Source of the DNA: a virus
DNA length: 29,801 nucleotides
Reading direction: 5' to 3' (one strand)
Virus record (IMG/VR): IMGVR_UViG_3300035661_000261
Span: 1-29,801 of that record
The first letter of the stretch is position 1; each line of letters begins with the position of its first letter. Positions 17,316-23,401 of the stretch are shown here, piece by piece. The position numbers and the translations under genes were made by a program. The notes beneath the pieces are model-generated. The model was not told the DNA's origin. It did not search any database and saw only the letters and a list, made by a program, of their open reading frames with translations.

Positions 17316-17824
17316 ACCTAATCAGCATCATCGTTGCCGCCTTTCTGTTCGCGCTCGGGGTAGCTTCTGGCTACGGCATCGAGCGCCGCGCCCGTATAGC
17401 CGAAGTGGCCTCAATCAAGGCAGAAATTAACAAGCGCGAAGCCGCCGCCGCCGAGGAATCACGCCGCCGCATCGAAGCCGCGCAGAAAGCCGCAGACGAA
17501 GCCATCGCAGCGCGCGATGCACGGATGGCAGAACTCGATGCCGTCAACCGGAGATTACGCCATGACCTTCAGACCGCTACCACGGGCCGCCCTTGCTTGT
17601 CTGCTGACGCTCGCGGGCTGCTCCAGCAATCCCCAGCTTTCAGCCTCAAACTGCCCACGGCCACCGTCGGCCATGCTTCAGCCGCTCCCGCCGTTGCCGC
17701 CGATCCCAGCGACAGCACGGACGCAGACGTCGCAGAGTGGATCGTTGACGCAGCCGCGCTCTACGAGCAGTGTCGAGCGCGCATCGATGCGCTGAGGGAT
17801 TGGTCTATGCAGTTGCCGCAATGA
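17312..17824 (+). CDS. Rz: Inner-membrane spanin (Rz-like)
   Basis: A 170-aa i-spanin. A single N-terminal membrane helix (LISIIVAAFLFALGVASGYG) is followed by an Ala/Glu/Arg-rich coiled coil (about 25-85) in the periplasm, and a less ordered C-terminal part. I chose the TTG at 17312 since AGGGGA lies at 17299-17304 at proper spacing and the TTG overlaps the endolysin stop; a GTG at 17294 is the other option. With Rz1 it fuses inner and outer membrane at the final step of lysis. Confidence 0.85.
   Translation: MNLISIIVAAFLFALGVASGYGIERRARIAEVASIKAEINKREAAAAEESRRRIEAAQKAADEAIAARDARMAELDAVNRRLRHDLQTATTGRPCLSADARGLLQQSPAFSLKLPTATVGHASAAPAVAADPSDSTDADVAEWIVDAAALYEQCRARIDALRDWSMQLPQ
17562..17795 (+). 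CDS. Rz1: Outer-membrane spanin lipoprotein (Rz1-like), embedded in Rz
   Basis: A 77-aa o-spanin read in a different frame, lying entirely within the Rz gene. Its N-terminus 'MTFRPLPRAALACLLTLAGC' is a lipoprotein signal with the lipobox L17-A18-G19-C20; the mature part is proline-rich (LQPLPPLPPIPATA), as in lambda Rz1. CGGAG at 17549-17553 precedes the ATG by 8 bases. The lipidated Cys anchors it to the outer membrane, where it binds Rz through the periplasm. A fully embedded Rz1 is the lambda arrangement. Confidence 0.88.
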   Translation: MTFRPLPRAALACLLTLAGCSSNPQLSASNCPRPPSAMLQPLPPLPPIPATARTQTSQSGSLTQPRSTSSVERASMR

Positions 17825-17885
17825 TGTTCATCTAGGCCCACCAAAGACCCACACCATCGGCAAAGCCGCTCCGATGCGTGATTTC

Positions 17886-17906
17886 TGGTGCCGGCTCGAG
17901 GCACCA
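17886..17906. repeat. Inverted repeat 3' of the lysis cassette
   Basis: TGGTGCC (17886-17892) and GGCACCA (17900-17906) are perfect inverted repeats around GGCTCGA. It has no T-tract, and may be an mRNA 3'-end stem or a protein-binding site near the presumed attachment region. It does not fit a tRNA T-arm. Confidence 0.4.
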
Positions 17907-17915
17907 CGAGAATTG

Positions 17916-17943
17916 AGCCGATCCACTGCGGATCGGCTTTTTT
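17916..17943 (+). terminator. Rho-independent terminator of the late operon
   Basis: AGCCGATCC (17916-17924) pairs with GGATCGGCT (17930-17938), leaving a 5-base loop ACTGC, followed by six T residues. A perfect 9-bp stem and U-tract make this a strong terminator, placed right after the spanin genes and before the integrase. The next 140 bases up to the integrase start hold no other gene; TATCAT at 18024-18029 is a possible -10 for the integrase but lacks a good -35. Confidence 0.9.
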
Positions 17944-18085
17944 CTTTTCAGAATCAACCACTTATGCAAGGCGGATAGATCAGCCAGCAACACCAAACCC
18001 GCCCAAACCTTCCCGCAGTGGCGTATCATCGCGGCCCAAAAGTGGCCCAGCGAAAGGCCCAAGCTATTCGGTAGGAGCGGTTGAG

Positions 18086-19084
18086 ATGGCGCGGATTGAG
18101 CGGCGTGGGAAGCGATGGCGCGCGCGTGTGCGTGTGGGCGGTCGGGATTTGTCGGCAAGTTTCGGAACCAAGGCCGAAGCGGCAGCATGGGCCACGGCCC
18201 AAGAGGCTGCGCTTGCGTCTGGCAAAAGCGGGCTGGCCCCTCCCGGTGCGCGGTTTGGCGACCTGCTGCGCCGGTACATTGATGAGGTGCTGCCTGGGCA
18301 TCGAGGCGGCAGGCCAGAGGCGCTGCGCCTTGAGGCTGTCCTTCGGGATGAGATTGCATCGGTTCGCCTGTCTGATCTTGGGCCAGAGCATTTCGCGGCA
18401 TGGCGTGATCGGCGGCTGCTGCGTGTCTCCGGTGCGTCGGTCATCCGTGAGATGACCACGCTGTCAAGCGCGTGCGCCGTTGCCGTGCGGGAGTGGCGAT
18501 GGCTGCCTGAGAATCCGCTGTCGCGTGTTCGCAGGCCCAAAGAGCCAGCGCCGCGCACGCGCATCTACTCAGACGACGAAATAGCCGCCGTGCTGCAAGC
18601 GTGTGGGTATGAGCCGGATAAACAGCACCTGACGCAACTCGCCCGCGTGGGAGCTGCGGTCATTTGGTCCGTGGAGACGGCCATGCGGGCTGGTGAGATC
18701 GTGGGCCTGACGTGGGCCGACGTTGACCTACAGCGCCGCGTCGCGCATCTTGCGATGACGAAGAACGGCTCAGCCCGCGATGTGCCTCTGTCCACGCGCG
18801 CGCTTGCGTTGCTGGGCCAACTGCGCGGCACACCAGGATGCGAGGCGCTGGTGTTCGGTATCCGTAATTCAGCGAGCCTAGATGCGCTGTGGCTCAAGGC
18901 ACGCGACCGCGCGATGCTCAATGACGCCCACTTCCACGACCTGCGAGCGACGGCGCTCACGCGCATGGCGAAGAAGCTGTCCGTGCTGGAACTTGCGAAG
19001 GTGAGCGGGCACCGAGACCTGCGCATCCTCTCGGCGGTGTATTACCGAGAGGATGCGGCGAACTTGGCTGACAAGCTCGGGTAG
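18086..19084 (+). CDS. int: Tyrosine-type phage integrase
   Basis: A 332-aa site-specific recombinase. N-terminal 45 residues are an arm-type DNA-binding domain (ARIERRGKRWRARVRVGG), followed by a SAM-like core-binding domain (about 55-150) and the catalytic domain. Catalytic residues visible: Arg201 (AMRAGEIVGLTW), Lys226 (TKNGSARDVPL), His284/Arg287 (HFHDLRATALT), His309 (SGHRDLRIL) and Tyr319 or 320 (VYYRED). It catalyses integration and excision between attP and a host attB. ATG 18086 has TAGGAG at 18072-18077; an in-frame extension upstream would translate through the terminator. Read in the same direction as the late genes but after their terminator, so it needs its own promoter. Convergent with the antirepressor gene, 13 bases away. 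Confidence 0.95.
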   Translation: MARIERRGKRWRARVRVGGRDLSASFGTKAEAAAWATAQEAALASGKSGLAPPGARFGDLLRRYIDEVLPGHRGGRPEALRLEAVLRDEIASVRLSDLGPEHFAAWRDRRLLRVSGASVIREMTTLSSACAVAVREWRWLPENPLSRVRRPKEPAPRTRIYSDDEIAAVLQACGYEPDKQHLTQLARVGAAVIWSVETAMRAGEIVGLTWADVDLQRRVAHLAMTKNGSARDVPLSTRALALLGQLRGTPGCEALVFGIRNSASLDALWLKARDRAMLNDAHFHDLRATALTRMAKKLSVLELAKVSGHRDLRILSAVYYREDAANLADKLG

Positions 19085-19097
19085 CAGCCAAAGCCCC

Positions 19098-19850
19098 TCA
19101 CGCGGTGGCGTGCCGCATGAAGGTGGCTTGGCTCTGGAGGCGCTTTTGAATGTACGCCAAGCCTTTCCCGGTCACCAAGGTTCGTGTGTAGGTGTGGCTC
19201 TCACCGCGCTCGTCGTTGTATTGCCTCTCGACCACGCGGAAGTACCCTGCGTCTAGGTGGTGCTGGTAGGGCAGGTTGTTGTGCATCAGCAAGCCCTCGT
19301 CGCGCAGGAACTTGAACAGGCGGTTCGGCCCGGTGCCGAGCACCTTGGCAACTTCCTGAATGCTCTGGCAGTTGATGGCTTCTGCCACCGCGTCATGGAA
19401 CTTCGCCTTGGGGGCTTGCTCCTGCACCTTGGCTTCGAGCGCCATCACCCTCTCGGTGTAGGCCAGCAGCGCATTGCGCAGCTTGGCCGGGTCGGACAGC
19501 GCCGTGGAGATGTCGATCACGTTGGCATTGGCCCGACGCTCGCACTCGATGAAGTACAGCCGGGCTTGCTTGCCACGCTCGTTGCGCTCGACCATCGCAA
19601 GCTCTTTTGCCATGTCGAGGCTGATAGCGTACTCCTTTGAAGATCGCCCCTGACCCTTTTCCCCGAAATTGGGGAGAAGGTACGCAACGTAGTCATGGTT
19701 CTCGATGAAGCCGTACTGGGCAATGCGATCCTTGATCCACGTCGAGAAGTCCTTGCCAACCTCGAGGAAGGCGTGCAGGTCGCGTGCGTTGACGGTATGG
19801 ACGGTGCTGTCGCCGATCTGGCGCTCTGCCACTTGGATGAGTTCGTTCAT
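19098..19850 (-). CDS. AntA/AntB antirepressor with KilAC domain
   Basis: A 250-aa protein. The N-terminal AntA/AntB domain (PF08346, about residues 13-90) shows 'VNARDLHAFLEVGKDFSTWI', 'YGFIENHDYV' and 'YAISLDMAKELAMVERNERG'. The C-terminal KilAC/ANT domain (PF03374, about 130-245) shows 'AEAINCQSIQEVAKVLG', 'NRLFKFLRDEGLLM' and 'LVTGKGLAYIQK'. Such proteins bind and inactivate phage repressors to trigger lytic growth; P1 Ant is the classical case. ATG 19850 is chosen because GAGGAG lies 8 bases upstream, within the end of the preceding gene; the GTG at 19859 has no room for a ribosome site. It is the last gene of the leftward operon, and likely controlled through the upstream RNA (see 20646-20762). 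Confidence 0.9.
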   Translation of the reverse strand: MNELIQVAERQIGDSTVHTVNARDLHAFLEVGKDFSTWIKDRIAQYGFIENHDYVAYLLPNFGEKGQGRSSKEYAISLDMAKELAMVERNERGKQARLYFIECERRANANVIDISTALSDPAKLRNALLAYTERVMALEAKVQEQAPKAKFHDAVAEAINCQSIQEVAKVLGTGPNRLFKFLRDEGLLMHNNLPYQHHLDAGYFRVVERQYNDERGESHTYTRTLVTGKGLAYIQKRLQSQATFMRHATA

Positions 19851-19855
19851 GGCGC

Positions 19856-20395
19856 TCACTCCTCGTCGTCGGACAGGGAGGCGATGTACGCCACATGGTC
19901 GAATCCAAGACCTGCGTTAGCGCGGCGCACCAGGTCTTGTTCGGTGATCCGGTCGAGGTTGGAACCGAGATGCTTGGCGGAGACCGCCAGCCACCGCGAT
20001 ACCGTGTTGAAGAAACCGCAATACTGGCCCCGGAACGCATCGAAGGTTTCGCTCCACTCGCTGCATGTGGAGCGATCAGCCATCGCCTTGCCGCCCTCTT
20101 GCTCGAAGCGGATCATGAAGGACTCGACGATGCCGGTCAGCCAATAGACAGGGAAGTCAACCTTCTCTTCACGCAGGAACTTCAGGAAGGACAGCGCCAT
20201 CGCCTCGCCAGTCTCGTAGCCACCGAGGTAACCGCCAGAGGCAGGGACGTTCCAGCAGGGCGAAGCGGACTCGGTGCGCCGGCCGGCCACGAACGGCAGG
20301 CGACGGAAACCGGATTTGCCACGGGTCTTGCGCTTGATTGGGTTGGGAGATTTGCCGACGAATGCGGCGGGGAGATGGGTAACAACAGCAGCCAT
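19856..20395 (-). CDS. Unknown protein preceding the antirepressor (179 aa)
   Basis: A 179-aa protein with AGGAGG at 20401-20406 and a 5-base spacer to ATG. N-terminal 50 residues are basic ('KRKTRGKSGFRRLPFVAGRR'), the centre has 'GGYLGGYETGEAMALSFLKF' and 'VYWLTGIVESFMIRFE', and the C-terminus is acidic (SLSDDEE). I do not recognise the family. Its stop region holds the ribosome site of the antirepressor, so the two are translationally linked. By position it corresponds to the icd gene that precedes ant in P1, though no sequence similarity is claimed. The leader before it carries a complementary segment that could hide its ribosome site. Confidence 0.7.
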   Translation of the reverse strand: MAAVVTHLPAAFVGKSPNPIKRKTRGKSGFRRLPFVAGRRTESASPCWNVPASGGYLGGYETGEAMALSFLKFLREEKVDFPVYWLTGIVESFMIRFEQEGGKAMADRSTCSEWSETFDAFRGQYCGFFNTVSRWLAVSAKHLGSNLDRITEQDLVRRANAGLGFDHVAYIASLSDDEE

Positions 20396-20423
20396 GATGG
20401 CCTCCTGATAGATCGTTCAAATT

Positions 20424-20444
20424 CGCCTCCTGTTAAGAGAGGCG
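20424..20444 (-). promoter_or_regulatory. Hairpin masking an upstream Shine-Dalgarno-like AGGAGG
   Basis: Read on the minus strand, CGCCTC (20444-20439) pairs with GAGGCG (20429-20424) with a 9-base loop; the 3' arm includes part of an AGGAGG (20431-20426). A second, unmasked AGGAGG 25 bases further down serves the 179-aa gene. The first could be a decoy or serve a very short TTG-initiated leader peptide at 20420. Confidence 0.45.
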
Positions 20445-20574
20445 GCCGGGCGCTTGAACACCGCTATCAGACGGCCCACAGTTTTCCCCCGAAGGGTCTT
20501 GTATGGCTGTGGACACCCGGCCATAAGCTGACATTGGACCGTGTGCACGGGACAATGAAGAAACCTATGGACGC

Positions 20575-20602
20575 AAAAAAACCGCAGAACTGTCGGGTGC
20601 GG
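20575..20602 (-). terminator. Terminator after the C4-like RNA / dUTPase
   Basis: On the minus strand CCGCA (20602-20598) pairs with TGCGG (20586-20582), with an 11-base loop, followed by seven T residues (20581-20575). It lies between the structured RNA and the antirepressor leader, so transcripts from the dUTPase side would end here unless read through. Segment A of the leader repeats is just upstream. Confidence 0.7.
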
Positions 20603-20645
20603 AAGCCGCTGATAGAAGGTGTGTTCAAGCACCTGTGGCGGACTC

Positions 20646-20762
20646 TAGCACCGAGATGGCGGGCTGTCAACCACCGTGCGCGAGAACCGCACGGTCGGTC
20701 CGTTGCCTATGGCTGGAGGCTCTGTGCATGGTCAACGGAGCGTTTCTCATGAGCCGGTGCTA
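20646..20762 (-). ncRNA. C4-like antisense immunity RNA (structured core)
   Basis: A closed structure on the minus strand. The outer helix pairs TAGCACCG (20762-20755) with CGGTGCTA (20653-20646). Inside lie two hairpins: TCCGTTG (20739-20733) with CAACGGA (20705-20699), and ACCGTGCG (20695-20688) with CGCACGGT (20680-20673). The large loop of the first contains GCCTCC (20720-20715), complementary to the GGAGGC ribosome site, and AGCCAT complementary to the ATGGCT start of the 179-aa gene 300 bases downstream. P1/P7 C4 and P4 CI are short RNAs of this kind, produced from the leader of the antirepressor (or replication) operon on the same strand and acting on its translation or termination. 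Position upstream of AntA/AntB, structure, and anti-ribosome-site loop agree. A dedicated promoter is not clear; it may be processed from the dUTPase transcript. Sequence match to Rfam C4 is not verified. Confidence 0.68.
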
Positions 20763-21193
20763 CCGAACCCTCCACCCCCGCGCGCCGTCTCCGTCAATTC
20801 GTCCGCTTCCTCGAACTCAAGCCTAGGGACTTCGCAGATAAACGCTTGCGCGATCCTGTCGCCGGGCTTGATAAGCATCGGCTCGTTGTAGACAAATCTC
20901 CAGCGTCGCAGCAGCACCTTCACCTCGCCTCGGTAGTCGGAATCAATGACACCAGGAAACGCCTCGACGCTGTGAGTGAATGCCAGCCCGCTTCGAGGCG
21001 CGATGCGCATCATGTACCCTGGCGGAATCTCAAACGCCAATCCGGTTCCTACAACAAGCTGGCAACCAGGATGTAAAACACCTTCGTCGATACCGGTAAC
21101 CGTCGCCGCATACAGGTCGAAACACGCAGCCCCTTCGGTCGCATAGACCGGCATCCTGGCCTCCGGGTGCGTCCGTTTCACCTTGATCTTCAT
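20747..21193 (-). CDS. dut: dUTP diphosphatase
   Basis: A 148-aa trimeric dUTPase (PF00692) hydrolysing dUTP to dUMP and pyrophosphate, keeping uracil out of phage DNA. All five motifs are visible: I 'GAACFDLYA', II 'APRSGLAF', III 'GVIDSDYRGEV', IV 'GDRIAQAFI', V 'RGGGGFGSTGS' with the C-terminal Arg/Gly arm. GGAAGGAG precedes the ATG by 6 bases. The 3' end overlaps the start of the structured RNA region, so the two probably share a transcript. Confidence 0.95.
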   Translation of the reverse strand: MKIKVKRTHPEARMPVYATEGAACFDLYAATVTGIDEGVLHPGCQLVVGTGLAFEIPPGYMMRIAPRSGLAFTHSVEAFPGVIDSDYRGEVKVLLRRWRFVYNEPMLIKPGDRIAQAFICEVPRLEFEEADELTETARGGGGFGSTGS

Positions 21194-21244
21194 GCTAACT
21201 CCTTCCGTCGCCTAAGGCGCATCACGCCGCCATGTTGATCTTCG

Positions 21245-21826
21245 TCATTGTGAATGCGCTTTCATTTTCTTCGCATTGGGAGCAACTGTCTTGATGGCGT
21301 CAGCCGAACAAATGTTATCAGTTGCCCACTTGCAAGCTGATTGCCATGCCTCCCATAGCCTTTGCAATTCATCATCCGAATATATGATTACGTTCCCATC
21401 ATCGTTCGCAACGTACCTATTAAGAAAAGACGGATCAGCGTCTATAGCTAATTTTGTTTTTACCCAAGCCACAAATTGTGTGTGCTCTGGACCTCGAATA
21501 GCAATTTCCGCGTTCACGTCAGTACGATAAGAGCATCTAAAGCAATCTACGCAGTATGCGCAGGCGACGCAATCGGTGCATCGAAGGCATTCGAAGCATC
21601 CTGTACAGTTGTTGCATCGAGAGCAATCAATGCAGCCAGTGCAGCCAATGCAAGAATCGCAACTGGTGCACCCGATGCAATCCGAGCATCCCGAGCAATC
21701 AACGCAGTCAATGCATCCTGTGCATCCGTCATCATCAAGTTCCTTGCATCGTGCGTCGGCTTCCTCTTGGCTTTTGGTGCTATATGACCTGTTCCCTCTT
21801 GGTGAAACCTCAGACACGTATCGCAT
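21245..21826 (-). CDS. Protein with 22 cysteines at exact three-residue spacing
   Basis: A 193-aa protein. Residues 1-34 are polar. Residues 35-98 have a cysteine at every third position, C35 to C98, 22 in a row without a break, with variable small or acidic residues between (for example CTGCIDCVDCSGCSDC). Residues 99-193 form a mixed region ('RGPEHTQFVAWVKTKLAID', 'DDELQRLWEAWQSACKWATD'). A uniform C-x2-C repeat can form a polyproline-like or solenoid rod with cysteines on one face, suited to metal clusters or disulphide stacking. No named family recognised. GAGGGA lies 7 bases before the ATG. It lies in the early leftward operon between a small ORF and dUTPase. Confidence 0.82.
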   Translation of the reverse strand: MRYVSEVSPRGNRSYSTKSQEEADARCKELDDDGCTGCIDCVDCSGCSDCIGCTSCDSCIGCTGCIDCSRCNNCTGCFECLRCTDCVACAYCVDCFRCSYRTDVNAEIAIRGPEHTQFVAWVKTKLAIDADPSFLNRYVANDDGNVIIYSDDELQRLWEAWQSACKWATDNICSADAIKTVAPNAKKMKAHSQ

Positions 21827-21905
21827 GATTCAATCCCTCATTGGTTGCTGGCGTCATCAATACCGTGTTGCAAGACAGCTTACGTCGTCTGCTGTAATCC
21901 ATCAT
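21810..21905 (-). CDS. Possible 31-aa small protein
   Basis: A short frame (MMDYSRRRKLSCNTVLMTPA and so on) beginning with two ATG codons, preceded by AAGGAG with 7-base spacing. It fills most of the gap between the 92-aa gene and the Cys-rich gene and overlaps the latter's start by 17 bases. The good ribosome site is the only support; it could instead be a leader that couples translation of the Cys-rich protein. Confidence 0.35.
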   Translation of the reverse strand: MMDYSRRRKLSCNTVLMTPATNEGLNHAIRV

Positions 21906-21940
21906 TTCTCGCTCCTTCTGTCAAAAATCGCCGTTCCAGA

Positions 21941-22219
21941 TCATTCAGGCTCGCCGCACAAGACCGTGACGCCGTAGGTTTCAACCCCATACCGGTTGGG
22001 CTTCGCAACCACGTACCCATCGGCCTTGAGCCTGTTCAGCGCCCGCGTGACAGAACGAGTCCAATGCCCGCCGTCAGGGTCAATCTCGCGCAGATGGTCG
22101 ATCAGTTCGCGCGCGCTCCAGTACCCGCCTTCCTCGCGCAGCATAAGCCAGATAGCGCGCCTGCGGTCGCGTGCTTCCATTTCCACGCAATTCCGTTCGA
22201 TTGCCTCTGACGCGCTCAT
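21941..22219 (-). CDS. Small winged-helix-like protein (92 aa)
   Basis: A 92-aa protein with a basic helix (SEAIERNCVEMEARDRRRAI), a helix-turn-helix-like part ('GGYWSARELIDHLREIDPDG', 'TRSVTRALNRLKADGYVV') and a wing-like tail 'KPNRYGVETYGVTVL'. This is the pattern of a small winged-helix DNA-binding protein. GGAGG lies seven bases before the ATG, inside the upstream gene, whose stop overlaps this start region. Likely an early regulatory protein. No specific family assigned. Confidence 0.7.
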   Translation of the reverse strand: MSASEAIERNCVEMEARDRRRAIWLMLREEGGYWSARELIDHLREIDPDGGHWTRSVTRALNRLKADGYVVAKPNRYGVETYGVTVLCGEPE

Positions 22220-22737
22220 TTCCCAACCTCCACACGATACACATGCTGACGCTGCATCCGCCGCGCAACCTCGCGCAGCGCAAGTTCCATCTGCCTGGGC
22301 GTCGAGTTGGCGACAAGCTGATCGTGAATATCAAGCATCGTTGCCAGCGTCTGAAGCTCCGGGCCTGTGGCGACCATACGCCCTGTGCAAACGCTGCGCG
22401 CCTTGATGCGCATCAGTGCTTCCTGGGATTCCTGCACGACTGGAACCAGGAAGTCCGCTTCGCTTTGGCTATTCCCGTCTCGCTTGGCTACCTTGTCGAT
22501 ATGTTCCGCGCGCACGAGGCAGACATTGGCGATGATGGCGAGCGTGTCGAAGTCCCCGGCTTCGTCGCTGGCCTTGCCGGTGCGTAGCGCCTCGTACACC
22601 ATATGCCCAGGCAGTTGCAGCTTGGTCTGCTCCGCCTCGTCGAACGGAAGGCTTCCAACGAGTGCGCGCAGCGGCGCGGTTGGAGATGCCTCCCAGCGGC
22701 GTTTCTGCGGGCGATTCTTTGTCCGTCCGGCCATCAT
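22216..22737 (-). CDS. Conserved-looking early phage protein, unknown function (173 aa)
   Basis: A 173-aa protein starting with two adjacent ATG codons that overlap the stop of the DUF3310 gene. The first 20 residues are basic (GRTKNRPQKRRWE), followed by helical sequence throughout ('GDFDTLAIIANVCLVRAEHI', 'LQTLATMLDIHDQLVANST', 'QMELALREVARRMQRQ'). An in-frame extension up to 22974 would run through DUF3310 out of frame and is rejected. No enzymatic motif. Tight overlap on both sides shows that it belongs to the leftward operon. Confidence 0.72.
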   Translation of the reverse strand: MMAGRTKNRPQKRRWEASPTAPLRALVGSLPFDEAEQTKLQLPGHMVYEALRTGKASDEAGDFDTLAIIANVCLVRAEHIDKVAKRDGNSQSEADFLVPVVQESQEALMRIKARSVCTGRMVATGPELQTLATMLDIHDQLVANSTPRQMELALREVARRMQRQHVYRVEVGK

Positions 22738-23000
22738 GTGCCCCCGTCCTGTTTCAGGCTCACCAGCTTTTCCAGGTAGTGCATGGCCTTTTGCAAGTCT
22801 TGCAGTGCGTCTCCCTTGCGCCCCGCTCGGGCCAGATACTTGATAGCGTTGCCGCGAAGGAAGCCCTCGAATTCCGCAGCGCTCATCCATGACTGCATCG
22901 CTGCCCACGGCTGAACGGAAAGCGACTTGTAGTGGTCTCCGCCGATCTGGTATGCGTCGGCAGGTCTCCCGCATACGTCAAACCGTTCGCGCTCATTCAT
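22734..23000 (-). CDS. DUF3310 protein
   Basis: An 88-aa protein matching DUF3310 (PF11753): 'IGGDHYKSLSVQPWAAMQSW', 'FEGFLRGNAIKYLARAGRKG' and 'DLQKAMHYLEKLV' are the family's signatures. The domain is common in phage early regions and has been annotated as a nucleotide-kinase-like or SaV-like protein, but its biochemical role is not established. It overlaps the genes on both sides by a few bases. Confidence 0.9.
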   Translation of the reverse strand: MNERERFDVCGRPADAYQIGGDHYKSLSVQPWAAMQSWMSAAEFEGFLRGNAIKYLARAGRKGDALQDLQKAMHYLEKLVSLKQDGGT

Positions 23001-23401
23001 TCAATCACCTCCACACGTCCGTCCTTGTGATACAGCCGATTACCAATCCTGCTCGGCATCGAAAACCAGGCCAGCCGTGATTGAGGCAGGCCCGGAATCG
23101 GTCGCAGGTCCGATCCGTCGTAGACCTCTCCGATCGATGCGTTGACCAACGTGCGCGATTTGGCAACATCTGCGCTTTCCTTCGGGACCGATGCACGTCT
23201 CGTTGAAACCGTATAGCGCCCACCTGCGCCTTTGGTCATAGAAATCAGGCCAAAACCGCACAGTGCGCGCAGTTCTTCCCTGACGATCTCAAGTTTGCCT
23301 CCTGAAGCTTCAGCGACCTGCTTGACCGTCACGTCGCCGCCCATGCGATCAACGAACGCGATGCAGCGGCGCTGGAGTTCAGTGAGTTCCCCACGGCTCA
23401 T
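22997..23401 (-). CDS. Winged-helix-like protein (134 aa)
   Basis: A 134-aa protein. Residues 5-70 suggest a winged helix: 'LTELQRRCIAFVDRMGG', 'VTVKQVAEASGGKLEIVREE', 'LRALCGFGLISMTKGAGGRY'. The C-terminal half ('RLAWFSMPSRIGNRLYHKDG') is not recognised. The start overlaps the RecT stop by four bases. A role in early gene control or together with the recombination genes is possible; this is inference from position. Confidence 0.7.
   Translation of the reverse strand: MSRGELTELQRRCIAFVDRMGGDVTVKQVAEASGGKLEIVREELRALCGFGLISMTKGAGGRYTVSTRRASVPKESADVAKSRTLVNASIGEVYDGSDLRPIPGLPQSRLAWFSMPSRIGNRLYHKDGRVEVIE

Larger units (their letters stand above)
20405..20629 (-). promoter_or_regulatory. Three mutually complementary leader segments (A, B, C)
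   Basis: Minus-strand leader of the antirepressor operon. Segment A is at 20629-20609, segment B at 20470-20453, segment C at 20420-20405. B is complementary to A (9 + 7 paired bases with a small internal loop) and also to C (CTGATAG and GTTCAA pair with CTATCAG and TTGAAC). C runs directly into AGGAGG of the 179-aa gene, sharing AG. Pairing of B with C would hide that ribosome site; pairing of B with A would free it. This is the layout of P4/P1 immunity control, where repeated complementary sequences lie on both sides of an RNA. Function inferred; complementarity is read directly. Confidence 0.7.

Noticed and set aside
17886-17906. Possible tRNA 3' end as attachment site.
   Set aside because: The 7-bp stem encloses a loop GGCTCGA that does not fit the TTCRANN T-loop, and no acceptor or anticodon arms are seen.
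17888-18085. N-terminal extension of the integrase.
   Set aside because: It would translate through the late terminator; the ATG at 18086 has a good ribosome site and starts the conserved domain.
20640-20770. Initial idea of a group II intron domain V (hairpin ACCGTGCG/CGCACGGT).
   Set aside because: No reverse transcriptase, no 34-nt domain V pattern, and an antirepressor operon downstream explains the RNA better.
21476-21787. 103-aa + strand frame antisense to the Cys-rich gene.
   Set aside because: Ala/Ile/Ser-rich mirror of the 9-bp cysteine repeat; no ribosome site.
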